From positions 1 through 9,229 of the forward strand of contig JBCBZH010000175.1 in assembly GCA_039815415.1 (NCBI GenBank): a stretch of 9,229 nucleotides of DNA, in the 5' to 3' direction. Shown piece after piece: positions 1 through 5,803 of the stretch. A program made the position numbers and the translations under genes. Under the pieces are notes generated by a model. The model was not told where the DNA came from and did not search any database. It saw nothing but the letters and a program-made list of their open reading frames with translations. Numbering within the stretch: the stretch's first letter is position 1; every line of letters begins with the position of its first letter. The DNA is from JBCBZH01 sp039815415. Its GTDB lineage: Bacteria > Bacteroidota > Rhodothermia > Rhodothermales > Rubricoccaceae.

Positions 1-35
1 AGTGGACAGTAGGAAGTAGAAATTCTCAATCTCCC

Positions 36-63
36 CAATCAACCATCAACAATTAACACTCGA
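36..63. repeat. Degenerate heptanucleotide repeats in AT-rich intergenic DNA
   Basis: Four consecutive 7-base units can be read on the plus strand: CAATCAA, CCATCAA, CAATTAA and CACTCGA. The first three differ from one another at one or two positions; the fourth is poorly conserved. Bases 1-35 are similarly AT-rich and contain recurring AGT and CAATC words. This 65-base stretch downstream of the GHL10 gene differs clearly in composition from the GC-rich coding DNA. No stem-loop terminator for the GHL10 gene is visible before the window ends. Four units are too few to rule out chance. Confidence 0.35.
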
Positions 64-65
64 GG

Positions 66-1919
66 CTAGCGGATATAGACCACGGATCGGGTCTGGCGCT
101 CCGTCTCGGTATCCAACACAAGGATGTAAGTCCCAGAGCGGATACTGGCGCTCGGGGACCAGGAGAGGCTTTGTGGACCACTCGCTCGAGGGGCATCGTC
201 CAGAAGGCGAGCCACCTCACGGCCCAGCAGGTCCACCACTCGGAGGGTCACCGTCCCCGGCTCCGGGATCGAGAACGACACGCGCGTCTGGCCTCGGAAC
301 GGGTTCGGGCTGGCGGGCTCCAGGCGGAGCGCGAGCGCGAGCGCGTCCGCCGGGCCATCGGTTGAGATCACATTCTGGACCTGCGCCGTGTTGCTCGGTG
401 AGCTCTCGATGGAGTTGGGGCTGACGGCTGTGACGACGTAGGCGAAGTCGCCGCTCTGGTCCGAGTTGTCGATTGCTGTGGTCTCGCCCGTCACCAGCGC
501 GAGGTAGCGGCTGTCAGCCATCGCGCTGGCGAGGTCGCCGGCCTCGGCCTGCGGAACACGGTACACGGCGTAAAACCGGGCATCGGCATCTCCGCCGGCG
601 GGGGCCGCCCACGCGAGAGACACGGCACCTTCCCCACTCGTGTGGGTGGCGGCTAGCCCTGTGGGTACACCAGGCGCGTCCTGGCTTTTCCATGCCATCG
701 ACGGCGTGAGCGCGGGCTGGCGATAGAGATCCGTTGCGAGCGAGTCAGCGAGGCCCTGGTTGAACTTCAGGAGGCCTGCGTTGACACGAAACATGACGGT
801 ACCCTGACCGCCATCGAGGCTGCGGGTGTAGCGGATCTGGGTGGGGATCTCTGTGTTATCGTAGCCGGGTTGCCCGATCCGGTACGGCGCGAGTCCCGGG
901 TAGAAGTGCCGGCCGTTCCGCTGCCCGTTCCACCAGCTCGCCAGCGTGGTGAACCGCTGATTGTTGAACGTGTCAGGCGTGCCGTCGCCATTGGTGTCCA
1001 GAGAACGCTGAGACGACCAGTAGAGCTGGGGCGTGATGTAATCGATGGTGCCTTCTTCCAGCCAGGCCAGCGGGTCCGAGTAGATGACGTTGTAGGCGTC
1101 CAGGCCACGAATGCCCGGAGGGACGCTGTTCTTCCAGATGCCGAAGGGGCTGATGCCGAACGCGGCATCAGGGCGTACCGTGAGGAGGCTGTCCTGAACC
1201 TGAGCGACCATCAGATCGACGTTTTCCCTGCGCCAGTCGCCAATGTCGGTAAAGCCTCGCGGGTCGGCGTCGAAGGTGGCCTGGTCTTCGTTGCCGATGG
1301 CGTTCGGCGGATACGGATAGAAGTAGTCGTCGAAGTGGATGCCGTCGATGTCATATCGTCGTGCGATGTCAGCGACGATCGTGGCAACGCGGTCGCGGGA
1401 CACCTGCAACCCGGGATCGAAAATGGTGATGGGCGAGGACCCGCTACTGAAGTCGAGGAGCCACTCCGGGTTTGTCTGCGTCACGTGGCTGGCCGCCTTG
1501 GGATAGGTGTTGCCTCGACTGGCCCGGTAGGGGTTCAGCCATGCGTGCAGCTCCAGCCCGCGCTTGTGGGCCTCTTCGATGGCGAACGCAAGCGGGTCAA
1601 AGCTGTCGGGGGGGGCTGTGCCCTGGGCCCCAGTCAGCCAGTAGGACCACGGCTCGATGTCAGAGGCGTAGAGCGCATCGGCCTCGGTGCGCACCTGAAA
1701 CAGAGCCGCGTTGAGTCCGGCGCTTTGCATCCCGTCGAGAATCTCCACCAGCTGGGCCTTCATCGTCGCAACCGGAAGTCCAGGTGAACTGGGCCAGTCC
1801 AGGTTGATGACCGTGGCAATCCAGGCACCTCGGAACTCTTCCTTCGGAGGGAGATCGGTCTGGGCCAGGGGCGAGCTGGCGAACAACGTGGCGAGTAGGG
1901 CCGCGCAGAGAACGCGCAT
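66..1919 (-). CDS. Secreted GHL10/DUF187 glycoside-hydrolase-like protein with FnIII and T9SS sorting domains
   Basis: This 617-residue protein starts with a signal peptide (about residues 1-20, ending SPLAQ). The GHL10 (DUF187) TIM-barrel domain spans about 28-400. It shows the family's opening motif FRGAWIATVINLDWP (29-43), QVRTEADALY (75-84), the strand ELHAWLNPYR (123-132) and the acidic DGIHFDDYFYP (192-202), which probably lines the active cleft. A fibronectin III domain follows at about 415-520. A type A T9SS sorting domain occupies 531-617, with PNPF, a DLLGREV turn, a SGTY strand and a terminal YIR. Characterised relatives include E. coli DigH (YddW), which cleaves peptidoglycan glycan strands stripped of stem peptides, so a glycan hydrolase role is likely but the substrate is unproven. 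The tail implies export across the outer membrane and surface attachment or release. The ATG lies 69 bases after the preceding stop and no Shine-Dalgarno sequence is seen. Confidence 0.93.
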   Translation of the reverse strand: MRVLCAALLATLFASSPLAQTDLPPKEEFRGAWIATVINLDWPSSPGLPVATMKAQLVEILDGMQSAGLNAALFQVRTEADALYASDIEPWSYWLTGAQGTAPPDSFDPLAFAIEEAHKRGLELHAWLNPYRASRGNTYPKAASHVTQTNPEWLLDFSSGSSPITIFDPGLQVSRDRVATIVADIARRYDIDGIHFDDYFYPYPPNAIGNEDQATFDADPRGFTDIGDWRRENVDLMVAQVQDSLLTVRPDAAFGISPFGIWKNSVPPGIRGLDAYNVIYSDPLAWLEEGTIDYITPQLYWSSQRSLDTNGDGTPDTFNNQRFTTLASWWNGQRNGRHFYPGLAPYRIGQPGYDNTEIPTQIRYTRSLDGGQGTVMFRVNAGLLKFNQGLADSLATDLYRQPALTPSMAWKSQDAPGVPTGLAATHTSGEGAVSLAWAAPAGGDADARFYAVYRVPQAEAGDLASAMADSRYLALVTGETTAIDNSDQSGDFAYVVTAVSPNSIESSPSNTAQVQNVISTDGPADALALALRLEPASPNPFRGQTRVSFSIPEPGTVTLRVVDLLGREVARLLDDAPRASGPQSLSWSPSASIRSGTYILVLDTETERQTRSVVYIR

Positions 1920-1924
1920 GAGAC

Positions 1925-1940
1925 TGGGGGAAGGGGGAGA
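1925..1940 (-). promoter_or_regulatory. Pyrimidine-rich leader just upstream of the GHL10 gene
   Basis: Read on the minus strand this is TCTCCCCCTTCCCCCA, ending 5 bases before the ATG at 1919, where a Shine-Dalgarno sequence would normally sit. A similar tract precedes the 468-residue secreted protein gene at 3411-3428. The resemblance suggests a shared leader element or simply an unstructured, SD-independent initiation region. The function is inferred. The rest of the 69-base gap (1920-1988) shows a weak GAGC/GCTC stem but no T-tract and no recognisable promoter. Confidence 0.25.
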
Positions 1941-1988
1941 TACAGAGAGCGGGTGCCCGGCTCACGAATCGCTCAGAGACGAAACCGT

Positions 1989-3395
1989 CTACCGCGCGAG
2001 CAGCATCCGGCGTGCGAGACGCTGGCCGTCGACCTCCAGGGTGTAGAGGTACGTGCCTGCGGCGAGGCCGGTGGCATCGAACGTGGCCGACTGCGGGCCA
2101 GCCTGGAGCGGGCCCTCCACCAGCGTGGCGACCTCACGGCCCATCACGTCGTAGACGCGGACGGCCACATCAGCGGCGTTCGCCAGCTCGAAGCGGATCG
2201 TCGTGGAGCCCGAGAACGGGTTCGGGTGGTTGGCGTCGAGGGTGGTGCCGTCTGCGAGCGTGGCGGGCTCGGTGGAGACCACTTCCTGGCGGACGAACTT
2301 CTGGACGGACGGAGCGAGCTGGCTAAAGGCGCCCACGTAGGCCGTCTGTCCATCGGGGCTGAATGCGATCGCACGCGGACGACCAATGGTCGGCTCCGGA
2401 GCGCTGTCGCAGACGCCAGCCGTGAAGTTGTCACAGCCATTCCAGGTCAGCGAGTCCATCGGCGTCGGGACCTCGTTCGTCAGCAGGTCAGCCTGGTCGA
2501 AGGCGTACCATGTGTGGGAACGCCAGTTCGTCGCGAAGGCGACCGAACGGTTCGGGGTGTCGTTGGCGCTGCCCGAGCTGACCCACACCTGGCGCGTGTC
2601 CGGGTTGACCGTAGCGGACTCGATGGCCATTCCGTAGAAGGTGGCAAACGTCGAGTCAAACGCCGAGAAGGCGTCTGGACGCGTGAAGACCTTCGAGTAT
2701 TCCACCGTGTAGTCGAGGCTGATGACGGTGTTGCCGTCGTCGAGCGCAACGATGCTGCGGTTGAAGCCACTCGGGGTGCCGACGACGGAGGCCTGCGAGA
2801 GGTCCGAGCCGTTCAGCTCCACGATCCGGTCGTCACCGGCCACAACGGCCGTGATGAAGACGTTGCCCACAGGGGTCCCTGCTGACGCCGTGAGTGAGTT
2901 GCCGCCCACAGGGACGGTGCTGGCCAATCCCTGGCCGGTCTGGTAGTCAAGCTTGAACAGCGTGTCGAACATGGACGCGAGGATGTTGCCATCCGTGTCG
3001 GCAGCCAGGCCACGACCACTACGGCCCTCAAAGGCGCCCGTGCTGTTGACGAATCCACCGAGCGTGTCCGCTGGGGTGGTGCCATCGGCATACTGGACGA
3101 ACTTGAGGGGGGAGAAGCTGGCCGGAGTACCGTCCGAATTCAGGACATAGAGCGCGCGGACGCTCCGGAATCCGTTGTCGTCACTCGTAACGAACTGGGG
3201 GACGAGGACACTATCGGTTGCGCTGAAGGGTGAGATCCAGATCTTTCCATCGGGATCCACGGCGATACCGTGCGTGCTGTTGAACTGGATGTCTGCGTCG
3301 ATCGGAAGACTGCTGTCATAGACCCACTCGAAGGTCTGAGCAGACGCTGCGGGGACCAGGAGAAGAGCCGCAGAAAGGAGTAGCAGTTGTCGCAT
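1989..3395 (-). CDS. Secreted beta-propeller-like protein with T9SS sorting domain
   Basis: The 468-residue product begins with a clear signal peptide (MRQLLLLSAALLLVPAASAQ, cleavage near residue 20). The body, about 21-375, repeats a weak NHL/SMP-30-like pattern of blade starts: GIAVDPDGKIWIS, GLAADTDGNILAS, IVALDDGNTVIS and AIAFSPDGQTAYVG. A six- or seven-bladed beta-propeller is therefore likely. Two cysteines lie close together (WNGCDNFTAGVCD) and could form a disulfide outside the cytoplasm. Residues 384-468 form a typical type A T9SS sorting domain with HPNPF, VYDVMGREV, an AAGTY strand and a terminal LLAR. No catalytic motif is recognised, so a binding or structural surface role is as likely as an enzymatic one. 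The ATG at 3395 directly opens the signal peptide, and a 115-base gap separates it from the lipoprotein gene, so it may have its own promoter. Confidence 0.9.
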   Translation of the reverse strand: MRQLLLLSAALLLVPAASAQTFEWVYDSSLPIDADIQFNSTHGIAVDPDGKIWISPFSATDSVLVPQFVTSDDNGFRSVRALYVLNSDGTPASFSPLKFVQYADGTTPADTLGGFVNSTGAFEGRSGRGLAADTDGNILASMFDTLFKLDYQTGQGLASTVPVGGNSLTASAGTPVGNVFITAVVAGDDRIVELNGSDLSQASVVGTPSGFNRSIVALDDGNTVISLDYTVEYSKVFTRPDAFSAFDSTFATFYGMAIESATVNPDTRQVWVSSGSANDTPNRSVAFATNWRSHTWYAFDQADLLTNEVPTPMDSLTWNGCDNFTAGVCDSAPEPTIGRPRAIAFSPDGQTAYVGAFSQLAPSVQKFVRQEVVSTEPATLADGTTLDANHPNPFSGSTTIRFELANAADVAVRVYDVMGREVATLVEGPLQAGPQSATFDATGLAAGTYLYTLEVDGQRLARRMLLAR

Positions 3396-3410
3396 AGCGA
3401 GAGAGCTTGT

Positions 3411-3428
3411 GAATTGGGGGGAGGGAGA
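3411..3428 (-). promoter_or_regulatory. Pyrimidine-rich leader upstream of the 468-residue secreted protein gene
   Basis: The minus strand reads TCTCCCTCCCCCCAATTC, ending 15 bases before the ATG at 3395. It resembles the TCTCCCCCTTCCCCCA tract ahead of the GHL10 gene at 1925-1940. Both tracts lie in 5' leaders of T9SS cargo genes, although their distances to the start differ. No Shine-Dalgarno sequence is present. A role in transcription or SD-independent translation is inference only. Confidence 0.25.
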
Positions 3429-3429
3429 A

Positions 3430-3443
3430 CCGGACGAATCCGG
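3430..3443 (-). promoter_or_regulatory. Small perfect hairpin with UUCG loop in the leader
   Basis: On the minus strand CCGGA-TTCG-TCCGG forms a perfect five-base-pair stem with a UUCG tetraloop in the transcript. It lies 35-48 bases upstream of the ATG at 3395, immediately before the pyrimidine-rich tract. UUCG loops are unusually stable when closed by C-G; here the closing pair is A-U, so the benefit is smaller. It could be a leader structure, an RNA-stabilising element or an operator. It is short enough to arise by chance. Confidence 0.3.
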
Positions 3444-3450
3444 ACATGAA

Positions 3451-3494
3451 GCTCAGAATAGGGGCGGCGTCCTTAGAAGTCTAGCCCCCTGAGC
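3451..3494 (-). terminator. Imperfect hairpin after the lipoprotein gene, terminator-like
   Basis: On the minus strand GCTCAG pairs with CTGAGC, and inside it GGGGC pairs with GCCCC. The stem is eleven base pairs, broken by a TATT bulge on the 3' side, around an 18-base loop. The structure begins 16 bases after the TAG of the lipoprotein gene (3511-3513), where an operon-ending terminator would be expected. No T-run follows, so classical intrinsic termination is doubtful. Processing or mRNA 3' end protection are alternatives. Confidence 0.4.
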
Positions 3495-3510
3495 GGTTTC
3501 GTGTTAGGAG

Positions 3511-4713
3511 CTAGCGTGCGCCGTCCTGGCGGGTTTCAATGCGGAACAGGCCAGCGGGCTGGATGACCGCATTCTCAGCATTCAGGACGTCGGCGGTTCG
3601 CATGTACAGGAACGATCCTGGACCGTACGCGAGGTGTGAGGTTGGGCCCGTCAAGACCCCGGGATACAAGACCTCACCGGACCCATCGGGCCGGACGAGG
3701 TAGACGGGATCCATAAGTGCATCCGTTCCCACGTACAGGTCCCCGGACGCTGCGAACGCTAGAGCCGTCGCTTCAGCACCTGCGAGCGCCGTCATGTTCA
3801 CGTAGGACGTAGGAGCGCCCAAGTCACCAGACGCGTCCGCAGCAAGACGGAACACTTGGCTCACACCATCCAGCGTCACCGCCGCGTAGACCGCCCCATC
3901 AAAGACCGTCAGAGCCCGCACGTTGCCGGGGAGGGCATATGCCGTGACGGACTTGTCCGAGGCGATGCGGTAGATGCTGTTCGTTCCCGTCGCGTTGTTC
4001 CCGCCGACGTACAGGTTGCCATTGGCATCCGTATCGATCGTTGTCAGGAGAGGGCGCCCATCCGAGATGACGCCGAAGGTTTCCTGAGTTCCCGCTTCAG
4101 GAAGGCGGAAGGCGGCAAACACGCCTCGAACCCCATAGAGGGCGCCATCGGGGCCGAAGGAGAGACCGGGAAACTCGAACGTCGTCGAGAAGAAGGGGCT
4201 GCGCGTCCCGTCTGCAGCAATCCGGGTGATGGATCGTGTCCCATCGCTGTTGATCGAGAGGTAGAGGTTGCCCGTCGGATCGGTCGTGATGCCGAACGGG
4301 GTCTCGGAGTTCGCCAACTCGCCGAACTCCACGACCGCCGGGACGAGGGTGTAGGCCAGCGGAGTGCTGTAGTTGGCAGCGCTGCGCACGGACACGCGCA
4401 TGGCGAGGTTCTCCGCAGGCGTGTTCGGCACCTTCACGCGCAACTCGGTCGGGCTGGCGGACAGAATCTCGGCTGCGGCGTCGTCGAAGAACACGAGATT
4501 GTCGCTCGCCGTCGCCGAGAAGTTGGTGCCCGTGATGGTGACCTCGTCGATGCCTGCGAGCGCCGACCCCGCAGGCGAGACCGACGTCACCGTCGGGTCT
4601 GGGGCGGTTTGCCGGTCTGGGTCGAAGAGGGTGGGGCCGTCGCTGGTGTCACAGCCTGCGACAGCGAGAAGGAGAGCGAGGGGCGCGAGCCGCGCGAGAG
4701 AAGCCAGAGACAT
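3511..4713 (-). CDS. Lipoprotein with IPT/TIG domain and NHL/SMP-30-like beta-propeller
   Basis: From the ATG at 4713 this is a 400-residue protein with a lipoprotein signal peptide: a hydrophobic stretch ending LLLAVAGC, with the lipid-modified cysteine at residue 21. An IPT/TIG immunoglobulin-like domain covers about 39-125 (TSVSPAGS, VTITGTNFS, ending LAYTLVP). Blade-like repeats from about 126 to 400 (GITTDPTGNLYLS, GLSFGPDGALYG, TIDTDANGNLYVG, ALAFAASGDLYVG) indicate a beta-propeller. An in-frame ATG at 4770 would add 19 residues but overlap the PorV-family gene by 50 bases. The start at 4713 leaves a 7-base gap and gives a normal signal peptide, so it is preferred. There is no T9SS tail; membrane anchoring replaces it. 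Its position suggests cotranslation with the PorV-family barrel and a periplasmic or surface accessory role. The ligand is unknown. Confidence 0.9.
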   Translation of the reverse strand: MSLASLARLAPLALLLAVAGCDTSDGPTLFDPDRQTAPDPTVTSVSPAGSALAGIDEVTITGTNFSATASDNLVFFDDAAAEILSASPTELRVKVPNTPAENLAMRVSVRSAANYSTPLAYTLVPAVVEFGELANSETPFGITTDPTGNLYLSINSDGTRSITRIAADGTRSPFFSTTFEFPGLSFGPDGALYGVRGVFAAFRLPEAGTQETFGVISDGRPLLTTIDTDANGNLYVGGNNATGTNSIYRIASDKSVTAYALPGNVRALTVFDGAVYAAVTLDGVSQVFRLAADASGDLGAPTSYVNMTALAGAEATALAFAASGDLYVGTDALMDPVYLVRPDGSGEVLYPGVLTGPTSHLAYGPGSFLYMRTADVLNAENAVIQPAGLFRIETRQDGAR

Positions 4714-4720
4714 GAGCAGA

Positions 4721-5803
4721 CTAGAGAGAAAGCCGGACAGCCACGCGGTGGACAGCAGAGAAGACGCCATAGTCGGAGTACCCGTAGTCCGCCGCCAGCC
4801 CCAGGCCTCCTACGGACTGTTGAACCCCGGCGCCGAGATGAATGCCCTGCTCGTCGGCGGGGAAGACGTAGCCGCCACGCAGAGAGAACGCGTTCAGAAA
4901 TGTGTACTCGCCACCCACCTTGATCTGCTCGGAGAAGTCGCGTGGGTTCTCGGCATCGACCGCCACCAGGAAGCGGTGCGTGTTTCCGTTGAGAGACGTC
5001 AGATCAATGACATCCATCGAGATGCCGATCTGGAGCGTCAGCGGCAGCTGGAACAGCTCCTCCTCGAAGGCGATCTCCTGAGAGAAGTTGCGTGCGGCAA
5101 CAGCGAAGTTGAGGCTCTCAAACCCGGTCTTGTACTGGACGCCGAAGTCGTAGGCGAGGACGCCTTGTTCATTGGTCTGGCGGGTGAAGGTGTCCTCCGT
5201 TTCGCCAGGCTGCGAGACGCTGTCGCCGAGGTTCTGGTTGGCATACTTCACCTGTCCGCCGACGGAGAAGCGATCCGAGAGGGCTCGGGCATACCCGACG
5301 CCGACCGCATACGCCTGGGGGGAGAACTCTCCTAGGTCGATGAACCCTTGCTCGTTGTCCGCTCGGATGGTCTCCTGGAACGTGCCGTAGTCCACAGAAG
5401 TGAGCGTGAACCCGATCACGCCGAATCGTCCGTTTCCGGGGCGAAACGCCGCGCTGGCGTGGTTGTAGTTGATGTCGGTCAGAAACTGGGTCTGCCCGAT
5501 CATGAGGTCCGTTGTCTCTCTCGTCCAGGCCATGCCCGCCGGGTTGGCGAACAGCATTTCGGAGCCGCCTTCCATGGCGGTCGCAGCGCTCCCCATGGCG
5601 GCTGCGCGCGGGTCACCAGGCACGCTGAGGAACTTCATGCCGGTCTGAGCCAGCTTCTCCCGGTCCGGTGTGTCGGTCTGTGCGGACGAACTGGAGACCG
5701 TCGCCAGCGCGACGGCGGCGAGGGCTAGAGCCCGAAGGGAAATCGAAAAGGAGCGCATGGACATGGCGAAATCAGACGCAAGGGCGCGAGTCGGGCGGTT
5801 CAT
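4721..5803 (-). CDS. PorV/PorQ-family outer-membrane beta-barrel protein
   Basis: This 360-residue protein belongs to the FadL-related PorV/PorQ family. The family hallmark lies just after the signal peptide, at about 55-94: GMKFLSVPGDPRAAAMGSA followed by an ANPAGMAW segment. Alternating beta-strands fill the rest, and the protein ends in VRLSL, a likely outer-membrane insertion signal. In T9SS, PorV binds sorting domains at the outer membrane and delivers cargo to the attachment complex; many genomes carry extra paralogues of unknown partner. The ATG at 5803 overlaps the stop of the preceding cargo gene as ATGA, implying coupled translation. In-frame ATGs at 5764 and 5758 would give a more usual signal peptide (about 27-29 residues rather than 42, ending SSSSAQ) and remain possible. 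Whether this is the main PorV or a dedicated paralogue cannot be told here; its cargo-linked position favours a paralogue. Confidence 0.92.
   Translation of the reverse strand: MNRPTRALASDFAMSMRSFSISLRALALAAVALATVSSSSAQTDTPDREKLAQTGMKFLSVPGDPRAAAMGSAATAMEGGSEMLFANPAGMAWTRETTDLMIGQTQFLTDINYNHASAAFRPGNGRFGVIGFTLTSVDYGTFQETIRADNEQGFIDLGEFSPQAYAVGVGYARALSDRFSVGGQVKYANQNLGDSVSQPGETEDTFTRQTNEQGVLAYDFGVQYKTGFESLNFAVAARNFSQEIAFEEELFQLPLTLQIGISMDVIDLTSLNGNTHRFLVAVDAENPRDFSEQIKVGGEYTFLNAFSLRGGYVFPADEQGIHLGAGVQQSVGGLGLAADYGYSDYGVFSAVHRVAVRLSL
5800..5803 (-). other. ATGA stop-start overlap coupling cargo and PorV-family genes
   Basis: On the minus strand the four bases read ATGA: TGA ends the large secreted protein and ATG can open the PorV-family protein. 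Such overlaps usually reflect translational coupling, here matching a cargo candidate with its possible carrier. If the barrel really starts at 5764 or 5758, the ATG here would be incidental. Confidence 0.65.

Noticed and set aside
1940..1965. A possible terminator stem between the two downstream cargo genes (GAGC with GCTC around CGGGCACCC on the minus strand).
   Set aside because: The stem is short and mismatched with no following T-run; it is not convincing as a terminator.
870..2885. Plus-strand open frames at 870-1787 and 1953-2885.
   Set aside because: They are antisense to the GHL10 and beta-propeller genes, show no protein family motifs and have the biased composition of shadow frames.
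1979..3503. An ACGAAACCG nonamer after the stops of both the 468-residue protein gene (plus strand) and the lipoprotein gene (minus strand).
   Set aside because: The copies are in opposite orientation, only nine bases long and have little matching flank; chance is a sufficient explanation.
3856..5335. Plus-strand frames at 3856-4923 and 4373-5335.
   Set aside because: Both cross the boundary between two supported minus-strand genes and encode unstructured, Arg-rich sequence. No start signal is seen.
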